From: Oscillospiraceae bacterium
GTDB taxonomy: Bacteria; Bacillota; Clostridia; Oscillospirales; Ruminococcaceae
Reading direction: 5' to 3'
DNA length: 20,681 bases
Assembly: GCA_016297165.1 (NCBI GenBank)
Contig: JAEDHF010000016.1
Coordinates: forward strand, 1-20,681
Shown here: one piece after another, positions 7,835 to 15,220 of the stretch
How positions within the stretch are numbered: position 1 is the stretch's first letter
Layout of the letters: each line of letters starts with the position of its first letter
The notes under the pieces: generated by a model
Database searches by the model: none
Told to the model about the DNA's origin: nothing
Seen by the model: only the letters and a program-made list of their open reading frames with translations
Translations under genes and position numbers: made by a program

Positions 7835-8770
7835 TTATTTTCTCTTCTTTTTACCGGAATGATTGTTATTATGGGTATTATTGTTGCCGAATTCGAGCTT
7901 TTCGAATTTAGACTTGTTTCTTGAAGGCTTATTGTCGTTAAGGAAATCGGGAGTACTGTCGTCCTCGGGGGTATCGAAGGCGTTTTCTACGGTGAAGCCG
8001 CTTTCCTCAACCTCAACGGATTCGCCCTCCTGAACCTTTATATCCGAGAAGGAATCTACTACCTTTATATCGGAATCGTCCTCTGCCGGCTTTTCGTCCT
8101 CTATGGGCATATCCTCAATTTCCGGAAGGGCTTCACCGTTCTGGGAAGCGATAAGCTCACGAAGAACAGAGGAATCGTGCTCTGCGGCAGTCTGCTTCAC
8201 GAACTCGTTTTCACAAGCCTCGGGGAGAGACTTGATAAGCTCAATCTGGCTTGTATATTCAAAGATAAGTCTTGTCCTGAAGTCCTCTGCCTCACGCTTT
8301 GTTCTTGCAAGAATTTCCTTATCAATTTCGGTCTGGATTGTCATTTCGGTATGAATATCGTCGGCAGCCTTCTTAGCCTCCGCTTCAATTCTTTCCTTTT
8401 CGGCGAGAGCGTCGGCGATAATCTGCTGTGCCTCTTCTTTTTTTGCTGCTACCTCGTCCTCTGCTGCCTTTATCATTTCCTCGGACTTCTGATTAGCGTC
8501 GCCGATAATATTCGAAGCCTTTTCCTTCGCTTCGGCAATAATAGAGTTACCCTGCTTCTGTGCGCCGAGAAGGGCGTCCTTTAAAGCGTCCTCGTCGTTA
8601 CGGTACTCACGTATTCTGTCCTTACATACCTCAAGCTTTTCACTAAGCTCGTCAATCTCTCTCTTAAGCTTATCGAACTCTCTGGCTACGTCGTCAACAT
8701 ATTCGTCAACTTCTTCTTTTTTATAGCCCTTAATCGCCTCGGAAAACTTTCTGTCAAGTATGGCGTTCAT
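7835..8770 (-). CDS. divIVA: DivIVA-type cell division/polarity protein
   Basis: A peripheral membrane protein expected to sit at negatively curved membrane at septa and poles and to recruit division or wall-growth partners. Residues 1-60 form the DivIVA N-terminal domain, including the RKFSEAIKGYKKEEVDEYVDDV stretch at about 7-28. Heptad-rich coiled coil runs to about residue 170, with many Lys/Glu/Ala. Residues 210-275 are strongly acidic, and the end is Asn/His-rich, then basic (KKKRK). At 311 residues it is far longer than the 164 of B. subtilis DivIVA. The start is fixed by AGGAGGT at 8778-8784, seven bases before the ATG. It lies between ylmH and ileS, the conserved Gram-positive order. 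Confidence 0.9.
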   Translation of the reverse strand: MNAILDRKFSEAIKGYKKEEVDEYVDDVAREFDKLKREIDELSEKLEVCKDRIREYRNDEDALKDALLGAQKQGNSIIAEAKEKASNIIGDANQKSEEMIKAAEDEVAAKKEEAQQIIADALAEKERIEAEAKKAADDIHTEMTIQTEIDKEILARTKREAEDFRTRLIFEYTSQIELIKSLPEACENEFVKQTAAEHDSSVLRELIASQNGEALPEIEDMPIEDEKPAEDDSDIKVVDSFSDIKVQEGESVEVEESGFTVENAFDTPEDDSTPDFLNDNKPSRNKSKFEKLEFGNNNTHNNNHSGKKKRK

Positions 8771-8785
8771 GGGTTAAACCTCCTG

Positions 8786-9529
8786 TTAACTGTATTTTTT
8801 CAGTATTATACGAAGACGGCCCTTTTTCGTCTGTACCGCTTCCTCGGAAACGATAAATTTACCGTATCCTCTTAAAGTCAGAATATCGCCCACGGAAACC
8901 GTCTTGCTGACATTCTGACATTCCGAATAATTAAGGAGAAAATACCCCGATTTTATAAAATCGGCGGATTTCTCTCTGCTTAGTCCCGTAATACCGCTTA
9001 CGAAGCAGTCTGCCCTCATTGAAGCGGCAATAAGGCTTACGTCCTCGAATTTCTGTTCGGGGACAGGTCTTAAAAGCCCCTCGGAAACAGAAACTCCCGT
9101 TCTTCCCACGGTAGTAATGGAGTCGAGGATAAGATCCCTTGCCGTTTTCGTGCAGAATGCGGCAGCATAACCCTCCTCAACGAAAATATCGCCTATCATC
9201 TCACGCTTAAGTCCAAGCCCCATAAAGGCGCCGAGAAAATCCCGATGCTCGGGCTTATCTATCTTACGGAAGGAAAAGCTAAGAGGATAAATCGGAAACT
9301 CCTCTTCCTCCTCATACGCCGAAACAAGCAGCATTTTTCGGGTACAGGACTCTGCCCCTCCGAAAAAACGGAAATAAACGTCCCCCCGTGCCGTCAGCAG
9401 TTTCTGCGCAAAAAACTGCTCCTGCTCGTTAAGAAACGAGGTAAAAAGAGGTCTTCCCTTTTTCTTCGCCAGCTCGGAAAGGTCGTTTATCCTTATCTCA
9501 ACCGCCTGTTTTGCGGAGATATCCTTCAT
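8786..9529 (-). CDS. ylmH: YlmH-type S4-domain RNA-binding protein
   Basis: A 247-residue protein matching the YlmH family of the division gene cluster. The C-terminal part (about residues 160-240) is an S4 RNA-binding domain, with RADCFVSGITGLSREKSADFI and GDILTLRGYGKF as its recognisable parts. The N-terminal two thirds (starting near FLNEQEQFFA) is the family-specific region. In B. subtilis the homologue has been linked to ribosome-associated quality control and 50S binding; in streptococci it has been tied to division. Its ATG overlaps the TGA of sepF in a TGATG arrangement, so translation is likely coupled. In many relatives ylmG (a YggT-like membrane protein) lies between sepF and ylmH; it is absent here. 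Family call is good; the exact cellular role is not shown by sequence. Confidence 0.88.
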   Translation of the reverse strand: MKDISAKQAVEIRINDLSELAKKKGRPLFTSFLNEQEQFFAQKLLTARGDVYFRFFGGAESCTRKMLLVSAYEEEEEFPIYPLSFSFRKIDKPEHRDFLGAFMGLGLKREMIGDIFVEEGYAAAFCTKTARDLILDSITTVGRTGVSVSEGLLRPVPEQKFEDVSLIAASMRADCFVSGITGLSREKSADFIKSGYFLLNYSECQNVSKTVSVGDILTLRGYGKFIVSEEAVQTKKGRLRIILKKYS

Positions 9530-9975
9530 CAGATAAAGTCAGCGTTGCTTCCCAGCTCGTCAATCATATCGCCGGATATATCAACGTTAACGGGAACGAT
9601 AATGTATGTTGTGTTGGCGATTCTCTTAAGGTCGCCGTCAGCAGCATAAGCCACGCCGCCTAAGAAGTCGATAAGACGGTTAGCTACGTCCTTGTTTGTG
9701 TTATCGAGGTTAAGTACAACGGTTTTCTTGTTCTTGAAATGGTCTGCGATAGCCGCTGCGTCGCTGTACTTTTCGGGCTTGACTACGATAACCTGAAGAT
9801 GAGTGGTGGCAGGAATGCTTAATGTCTTGCTGCTCTTGATAGAGGGCTTAGCGCTGCCGTAATCGTCGTCAAAATTGATAGCCGAGGGCATATCGTTTGC
9901 GTAATCCTCGTTATCGTAGGCTTCATCACCGCCTCCAACGCCGATAGTCCTCTTTAAAGAATCCATAAAACCCAT
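9529..9975 (-). CDS. sepF: SepF, FtsZ-binding cell division protein
   Basis: Binds FtsZ and anchors or bundles the Z-ring at the membrane. The 148-residue protein starts MGFMDSLKRTIG, an amphipathic membrane-targeting helix. An acidic low-complexity linker follows (about 16-45). The conserved SepF core comes next (about 56-137), with TTHLQVIVVKPEKYSDA, TVVLNLDN and LIDFLGGVAYA. An in-frame ATG 12 codons upstream overlaps yggS, but GGGAGGA at 9983-9989 lies seven bases before the ATG at 9975, and starting there restores the membrane-targeting helix at the very N terminus. The stop overlaps the ylmH start. Neighbours yggS, ylmH and divIVA are those of the B. subtilis ylm cluster. Confidence 0.95.
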   Translation of the reverse strand: MGFMDSLKRTIGVGGGDEAYDNEDYANDMPSAINFDDDYGSAKPSIKSSKTLSIPATTHLQVIVVKPEKYSDAAAIADHFKNKKTVVLNLDNTNKDVANRLIDFLGGVAYAADGDLKRIANTTYIIVPVNVDISGDMIDELGSNADFI

Positions 9976-9991
9976 AAAAGTGTCCTCCCAA

Positions 9992-10711
9992 TTAGTATTT
10001 CCTGTATCCATACAGTAAGCTTCCGATTCTTACTATATTTGAACCGTATTTAATAGCCGTTTCGAAGTCTCCCGACATACCCATAGAAAGGGTATCCACG
10101 AGAAAACGGCTGTCTCCCTCGGCTTTTGATTTAAGCTCCCCAAACATCTCCTGCATCTTCGCAAAATAACGCTCCGAGCTTCCGCCGGTATTAACCGGAG
10201 GGATAGTCATAAGTCCGCGGATTCGTATTCCCCGAAGCCCGTAAATCTCTTCGATAAATGCGTTAAGCTCCTCGGGAGAAATACCGCTTTTCGTTTCTTC
10301 TCCGCCTATATTTATTTCAACAAGTATATCCATTACAAGACCGTGAGCCCTTGCTCTTTTGTCTATTTCCGAAGCCAGCTTTATACTGTCCACGGAATGG
10401 ATCATACTTACCTTATCTATGATATATTTAACCTTATTTGACTGGAGAGCGCCGATAAAATGAACCTGTGCCCTCTTGTCGTAGCTTTCATGCTTATCAA
10501 GAAATTCCTGAACGCGGTTTTCACCGAGGAGCCTTATACCGAGCTCAACGGAGCGGTTTATAAGCTCGGGAGCTACGGTTTTCGTAACCCCCATGAACCT
10601 TACCTCGTCCTTTCTTCCTGCCTTTAAACGGGCAGTCTCTATTCTCTCGGAGATCCGCTTATAGTTTTCCGAAACCTCTTCGAAGCGCTCATCCGATAAT
10701 TTTTCCGTCAT
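9992..10711 (-). CDS. yggS: YggS/YlmE-type pyridoxal phosphate-binding protein
   Basis: A 239-residue single-domain PLP-binding protein of the YggS/PLPBP family, which has an alanine-racemase-like barrel and takes part in vitamin B6 and amino-acid homeostasis without a known catalytic reaction. Visible features are FMGVTKTV with the PLP lysine Lys44, GENRVQEF (from residue 63), HFIGALQSNK, and the phosphate-binding C-terminal part with LSMGMSGDFETAI and RIGSLLYG. The start at 10711 has AAAGGA upstream and overlaps the end of the HlyD-like gene by 23 bases, so coupling is likely. It precedes sepF, as ylmE does in B. subtilis. Confidence 0.95.
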   Translation of the reverse strand: MTEKLSDERFEEVSENYKRISERIETARLKAGRKDEVRFMGVTKTVAPELINRSVELGIRLLGENRVQEFLDKHESYDKRAQVHFIGALQSNKVKYIIDKVSMIHSVDSIKLASEIDKRARAHGLVMDILVEINIGGEETKSGISPEELNAFIEEIYGLRGIRIRGLMTIPPVNTGGSSERYFAKMQEMFGELKSKAEGDSRFLVDTLSMGMSGDFETAIKYGSNIVRIGSLLYGYRKY

Positions 10712-11927
10712 ATAAATCCTTTCCTTCCACTATTACAGTATCGTACAAAGAAATATATCCGTTCAAATCCGTTGTATCCTCTACGAGGGTATAATCCTCC
10801 TCGGAGATAATCTGTTTAATCTCCTTGAATTTTACAACTATACCGTCCAGGATAAATACGCCGACCCTTCCGTCGTCGGCAACTCTTATAGAGTCGGTAG
10901 GAATTCTTATACCCGTATAATCCTCCATTAGAAGCTTACACTGGGCTACACGGCTGTCGATAAAATCCGCCAAAAACATATCGCATTTAAAAACCGCCAC
11001 ACTGCTTCCGTCAGGCTGACGCTTAAGGCTTATTATTTCCGCCTTTACGTTTTGCTGTGAGGAGCCTATTCTAAGGGTAACTACTGCGCCCTCGAAAACC
11101 GTACCGAGACGTACCGTATCGAGAACTGCCGCCATATACCAGTTATAGCCGCTTATAAGCTTGCCGATAACGCCGCTTGGATTCTGATATTCCGTTTCGT
11201 CGAGAATTATCTCGTTTATACGCTCTTTACTGAGGTCGAGAACGTTGCCGCTGTTAAGCTCGTTTTCGTAGCCGTCAACGGTACTTACGAAATACCCTGC
11301 CTCCCCTAAGGAAATCTCATAGGGCTCGGAGGTAATCTTTCTCCGAAGCTCGGTTATACGGCTGTCAATCTCGCTAATCTTATCGTCGTAGGAAACCTCG
11401 GTACCCTTTACGATATCACGCTTACTTCTAAGGTTAAGCATTTCGCTCTTGAGCTTTGACGCCGACCTGTAGTCCCCGTCGAAGATATACTGCATAAGAA
11501 GGGAATGCTTTTCGCTTATCTGTGAGGAAAAGGATTCCAGCTGTGACGTATCCGTACCTACAAGGGATTCAGCGTCCATAAGGACTGCTCTCTGGGCGGT
11601 AAGGTCGTCTATTTCCTGTTGGATTGCGATATCGTTACGACTTGCATAAACCTCGGCGATAACGGAATTCTTCGCTATCTTCGAGCCGTCGGTATGGGTA
11701 TAGTTTACTACCCCTCTTACGGGATAGGAAACAAGCTTTTCGTCACGGACGTAAACTCCCTTGAAGCCTACCGTTTCGGTGGTTGTATAAAGGGTAGCTA
11801 CCTCTGTTCTTATGGGGTGATTAAAATAGATAACAATCTGGCTTACTACCAGAAGGATAAAGAAAATACCTGTTAAAAGCCAGATAATCCTGGTAGTAAG
11901 GGCTCTTTTTTTATCCGTATCAGCCAT
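10689..11927 (-). CDS. HlyD-like membrane-anchored protein of unknown function
   Basis: A 412-residue protein with a short basic N terminus, one membrane segment (about residues 12-35) and a large extracytoplasmic part. The outer part resembles a membrane fusion/adaptor protein: a beta-rich lipoyl-like half motif near 58-95 (GVVNYTHTDGSKIAKNSVIAEVYA), a helical hairpin (about 95-200) with heptad-like Glu/Lys/Leu spacing, and beta-barrel-like sequence to the end (RIPTDSIRVADDGRVGVFIL). No ABC transporter or outer-membrane partner is encoded nearby. It overlaps yggS by 23 bases and follows hfq by nine bases, so it is co-transcribed with division genes. Similarly placed HlyD-like proteins occur next to sepF in related Clostridia (recalled, not checked). 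A role in division or envelope assembly is inferred only from position. Confidence 0.7.
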   Translation of the reverse strand: MADTDKKRALTTRIIWLLTGIFFILLVVSQIVIYFNHPIRTEVATLYTTTETVGFKGVYVRDEKLVSYPVRGVVNYTHTDGSKIAKNSVIAEVYASRNDIAIQQEIDDLTAQRAVLMDAESLVGTDTSQLESFSSQISEKHSLLMQYIFDGDYRSASKLKSEMLNLRSKRDIVKGTEVSYDDKISEIDSRITELRRKITSEPYEISLGEAGYFVSTVDGYENELNSGNVLDLSKERINEIILDETEYQNPSGVIGKLISGYNWYMAAVLDTVRLGTVFEGAVVTLRIGSSQQNVKAEIISLKRQPDGSSVAVFKCDMFLADFIDSRVAQCKLLMEDYTGIRIPTDSIRVADDGRVGVFILDGIVVKFKEIKQIISEEDYTLVEDTTDLNGYISLYDTVIVEGKDLYDGKIIG

Positions 11928-11936
11928 TATTTAGTA

Positions 11937-12191
11937 TTATTCCTTATCTTCGCCCTCTTCCTTTTCGAAAGCGTCAAGAAGAGAGATAGGTCTTAAGGGT
12001 GTGATTGTAGAAACTGCGCTTTTATAAATAATGTTCTGCTTACCGTCTGTATCGAGAATTACGGTATAATTATCGAAGCCCTTAACGATACCCTTGAACT
12101 GGAAGCCGTTGGTGATATAAATCGTTACGGGGATACGATCCTTTCTTGCCTGATTTAAGAAAACGTCCTGTAAATTGATGTCCTTTGCCAT
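11937..12191 (-). CDS. hfq: RNA chaperone Hfq
   Basis: A hexameric Sm-like RNA chaperone for small RNA/mRNA pairing. The 84-residue protein has the N-terminal helix with NLQDVFLNQARKD (Gln8) and the Sm1 part TIYITNGFQFKGIVKGFDNYTVIL. Sm2 reads NIIYKSAVSTITP, followed by a short acidic tail (EKEEGEDKE). The Sm2 motif is usually YKHA; here the histidine is serine (Ser58). An in-frame ATG 15 codons upstream adds a basic, non-conserved stretch. The ATG at 12191 has AAAGGA upstream and gives the usual N terminus, so it is chosen. It follows miaA as in B. subtilis and many proteobacteria, and has its own promoter. Confidence 0.95.
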   Translation of the reverse strand: MAKDINLQDVFLNQARKDRIPVTIYITNGFQFKGIVKGFDNYTVILDTDGKQNIIYKSAVSTITPLRPISLLDAFEKEEGEDKE

Positions 12192-12226
12192 GATTTTTTC
12201 CTTTCGTTTTACACAAAAACCTTTGC

Positions 12227-12250
12227 TTAAGGGCAATTAGCCCACCTTAA
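12227..12250 (-). other. Small hairpin in the hfq leader
   Basis: On the - strand TTAAGG, then GGGCTAATTGCCC, then CTTAA can fold as a GGGC/GCCC stem with a 5-base loop and an outer A/T pairing. An alternative TTAAGG/CCTTAA pairing is possible. It lies between the predicted transcription start and the hfq ribosome binding site. A role in hfq autoregulation is only a guess. Confidence 0.3.
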
Positions 12251-12265
12251 TTATTTATAAAAATT

Positions 12266-12295
12266 ATTATAGCATACTTTTTTAAAAAAAGCTAT
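12266..12295 (-). promoter_or_regulatory. Sigma-A-type promoter with extended -10, driving hfq and downstream genes
   Basis: On the - strand the sequence reads TGCTATAAT (12266-12274), a perfect extended -10. The -35 region 17 bases upstream is poor (TAGCTT) and overlaps the end of miaA. A T7A6 tract in the spacer could help through bending. The predicted start is about 65 bases before the hfq ATG. Confidence 0.65.
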
Positions 12296-13223
12296 ATTTT
12301 TTTATGATTTTTTCGGCATTTTTTAAAATTTCATCATATTTAGTAGTTTCGCCTGCCGAAATTAGGCTAATTCTACTATCTTTCCGAAACCAGGTAAGCT
12401 GTCTTTTAGCATATTTCCGTGTTTCCTGCTTAAGGTGCTCAACACATTCGGACAGCTCCTTTTCTCCGTCGAAATAGGGTTTAAGCTCCTTATAGCCGAT
12501 AGCCTGTGACGCAGTAACATAATCCTCATGGGTAAAAAACTCCCTTGCCTCTTCGAGAAGCCCGTTTTCAAGCATTATATCCACACGGCGGTTTATCCTG
12601 TCGTAGAGTATCTCCCTGTCCCAGTCTATCATAATCATACAAGGCTCGTAGGGAGAGGGATTCTTCCTGCTTTCTGCCTGTATTTCCGTCATAGTCTTAC
12701 CGCTTATGTGATATACCTCAAGGGCTCTTATAACCCTTGAAAGATTGTTTTCGTGAAGTCTTTCTGCGCTTTCGGGGTCGATTTCCCTCAGCATTTCAAG
12801 AACTGCCCCGTTTCCCCTTTCTTCGGCTATCGCCCTTAGCTCCTCCCTGTAGCCGGGGTCGCTTCCCGTATCGTCGAATTCGATATTATCCACGATAGCG
12901 TTAATATAAAGCCCCGTACCTCCGCAGATTATGGGCAGCTTCCCCCTTGCGGAAATGTCGGCGATAAGCCGTCTTGCCTCAATAACGTAATCCGCCACCG
13001 AATAGCCCCGGCGTGGGACAAGAAAATCCATAAGGTGGTGAGGTACGCCCTCCTTTTCTTCCTCGGTGGGCTTTGCGCTGGCGATATCCAGCCCCTTATA
13101 AATCTGCATTGAGTCTGCTGAAATTATCTCACCGCCGAATATTTTCGCTAAATCCACAGCCAGCTTTGTTTTTCCCGAAGCGGTAGGGCCGCAGACTACT
13201 ACAATAGGTATCTTTTTCATCAT
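12282..13223 (-). CDS. miaA: tRNA dimethylallyltransferase
   Basis: Adds a dimethylallyl group to A37 of tRNAs that read codons starting with U, the substrate for MiaB encoded upstream in this run. The 313-residue protein has the P-loop GPTASGKT (residues 12-19), the SADSMQIYKGLDIASAKPT stretch, HHLMDF, GGTGLYINAIV, and the C-terminal tRNA-contact part KYAKRQLTWFRKD. Two adjacent ATGs (13223 and 13220) are possible starts and differ by one residue. The ATGATG overlaps the TGA of mutL, so translation is probably coupled to mutL; no strong ribosome binding site is visible. Length and motifs are normal. Confidence 0.95.
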   Translation of the reverse strand: MMKKIPIVVVCGPTASGKTKLAVDLAKIFGGEIISADSMQIYKGLDIASAKPTEEEKEGVPHHLMDFLVPRRGYSVADYVIEARRLIADISARGKLPIICGGTGLYINAIVDNIEFDDTGSDPGYREELRAIAEERGNGAVLEMLREIDPESAERLHENNLSRVIRALEVYHISGKTMTEIQAESRKNPSPYEPCMIMIDWDREILYDRINRRVDIMLENGLLEEAREFFTHEDYVTASQAIGYKELKPYFDGEKELSECVEHLKQETRKYAKRQLTWFRKDSRISLISAGETTKYDEILKNAEKIIKKYSFF

Positions 13224-15205
13224 ATTATTCTGTTGAAATATTTCTCAAGCTCTCTCTTCGAAAGCTTAACCATAACCGGTCGTCCATGAGGACAAAAGCG
13301 TATTCTCTCGTCCCTCATAACTTCATCAACAAGAGCCTCAAGCTCTCTTATATCGTTAACGTCGTTAGCCTTTATTGCAGCCTTGCAGGCCTTACTGTGA
13401 AAAAGCTCTCCGTAAATCTCCTCGATTACCGAGGTATTTCCCTTTTCGAGAAGCTCCGCCGCTCTTAAAAGAATATCCGAGGGCGAGGTATTTCCTCCCG
13501 AAAAGGCAGAGGGCGAAGCGGTAATTTCCGCAGTGGTACCGTCAGACAGAATTACGTCGAAGCCTATGCTGTCGAGAAGCTCCTTATTCTCCTGGATTGC
13601 GCTGTACTGCTCCGCAGAAAGGGTTACGAACTCGCTTTCCGCAAGAAGCTGTGAGGAGGTAAGAAGCTCCTTTTTCATACGCTCGAAGTTGATGCGCTCA
13701 TGGGCGGCGTGCTTATCAATCATAATCATTTCCTCGCCCATTTCGCAAAGTATATAGGTCTTAAAAACCTCGCCGATTACTCTTACCGACGGCTTTTCTT
13801 CGTAAGTTTCTTCTTCCTTGGGCTTAGCGGTCTCAACCGCCTGCTGTGAGATATATTTAAAGGTCTTTTCTTCTTCGTCCTGTTCCTCGTCCTCGTCATA
13901 TTCCGCTACCACATGGGGCTTAGGAATATAAGTGGATTTCGGCTCGTTAAAATGCTCCTGAACGAAGGGATTTTCCTGCTTTACCGTTTCGATAGGCTTA
14001 ATCTCCGACCGCAGATATACAGGCTCCTTTTCAATACTGAAAAGCCGATTTCTTTCTGCGTTATCCTCTGTTTCTTCGCCTACTTTTTCGGCAGTAGCCG
14101 CTTTTTCGATAGCCTCTCTTACCTTATCCGACATAATGCTGTCATTAGGTCTTATATCGGGCTTTTCCTCGGGCACGGAGGGCTTTACGGGAGTAAGCTT
14201 AACCTCTCTGCCGCTGTCTGCATTAAGGATAGCGTTCTTTACGGCGAAATGAACTGCGTCAAAAACATTCTTTTCATAAGCGAATCTTACCTCGGTTTTA
14301 GAGGGGCTTACGTTTACGTCAAGAAGCTCGGGAGAAAGCCCCACGTTAAGCACGCAGGCAGGAAATTTTCCTGTCATGATACTGTTTCGGAAGCCCTCCT
14401 CGAGAGCCGTCATAAGAGTAAGAGAGCGGACGTTTCTTCCGTTTACGAAGAAATACTGAAGCGCCCTGTTGGGACGGGTAAAAAGAGGAGAGGAGATAAA
14501 GCCTGTTACGGTTATGCCGTTAAGGCTGAAATCTACGGGGATAAGGCTTAAGGCGAACTGCTTCCCGAAAACGGCATAAACCGCCGCAAAATAGTCGCCG
14601 CTTCCGCTTGTGTCACGGATAAGCTTATTGTCACGGATAAAACGGAAGGCTATATCGGGGTGAGCTAAAGCCAGCTTATCCGTAAGTGCATGAATCTGAT
14701 TGCCCTCGGTTACGTCCTTTTTGAGAAATTTCTGCCTTGCGGGAACGTTATAGAATAAATCTCTCACAATAAAGGTTGTTCCGTCGGGACAGCCCGTTTC
14801 CTCATGCTCGGTAATATCGCCGCCGCTTATTCTTAAGCTTGTGCCCATTTTACTGCCCTGTTCCTTTGTGAGAACCTCAACCTTAGAAACCGCCGCAATA
14901 GAAGCTAAAGCCTCGCCCCGAAAGCCTAAGGTGAAAATCCTGTCTAAGTCCTCCGCCGTTTTAACCTTACTTGTGGCATGGCGCAAAAAGGCGGTAGGAA
15001 CCTCCTCGAAGGGCATACCCGAGCCGTCGTCGGTAACTCTCATATATGTACTGCCGCCATTTTTTATTTCGATGGTGATGTGCCGTGCTCCTGCGTCGAT
15101 AGCGTTTTCAGCAAGCTCCTTTATTACCGAAGCAGGTCTTTCAATAACCTCGCCTGCGGCGATAAGCTCGAAAACGCTTCTGTCCAGAAGATTTATCCTT
15201 GCCAT
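13220..15205 (-). CDS. mutL: DNA mismatch repair protein MutL with endonuclease motif
   Basis: Acts after MutS in methyl-independent mismatch repair, with nicking activity expected. The 661-residue protein has the GHKL ATPase domain: LAENAIDAGA with Asn34, DDGSGM (59-64) and GFRGEAL (94-100). A transducer domain runs to about 325. A charged linker (about 335-470) has an acidic run near 435-446. The C-terminal dimerization/nuclease domain carries DKHAAHERINFE (497-508), ACKAAIKA (606-613) and CPHGRP (638-643). The nuclease motif is usually DQHA or DMHA; here Lys replaces the variable second residue while Asp497, His499, Glu503 and Glu508 are kept. No MutH is nearby. The gene follows mutS by 15 bases with AGGA before the ATG. 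Confidence 0.96.
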   Translation of the reverse strand: MARINLLDRSVFELIAAGEVIERPASVIKELAENAIDAGARHITIEIKNGGSTYMRVTDDGSGMPFEEVPTAFLRHATSKVKTAEDLDRIFTLGFRGEALASIAAVSKVEVLTKEQGSKMGTSLRISGGDITEHEETGCPDGTTFIVRDLFYNVPARQKFLKKDVTEGNQIHALTDKLALAHPDIAFRFIRDNKLIRDTSGSGDYFAAVYAVFGKQFALSLIPVDFSLNGITVTGFISSPLFTRPNRALQYFFVNGRNVRSLTLMTALEEGFRNSIMTGKFPACVLNVGLSPELLDVNVSPSKTEVRFAYEKNVFDAVHFAVKNAILNADSGREVKLTPVKPSVPEEKPDIRPNDSIMSDKVREAIEKAATAEKVGEETEDNAERNRLFSIEKEPVYLRSEIKPIETVKQENPFVQEHFNEPKSTYIPKPHVVAEYDEDEEQDEEEKTFKYISQQAVETAKPKEEETYEEKPSVRVIGEVFKTYILCEMGEEMIMIDKHAAHERINFERMKKELLTSSQLLAESEFVTLSAEQYSAIQENKELLDSIGFDVILSDGTTAEITASPSAFSGGNTSPSDILLRAAELLEKGNTSVIEEIYGELFHSKACKAAIKANDVNDIRELEALVDEVMRDERIRFCPHGRPVMVKLSKRELEKYFNRII

Positions 15206-15220
15206 TTATCCTGACCTTTC

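Noticed and set aside
8805..8810. TATAAT on the - strand before divIVA as a promoter
   Set aside because: It lies inside the ylmH coding end, encodes conserved residues there, and has no acceptable -35 box (CAGACG at 17 bases).
13913..14551. A 212-codon open frame on the + strand
   Set aside because: Antisense to the MutL linker and transducer region; no ribosome binding site and no recognisable family.
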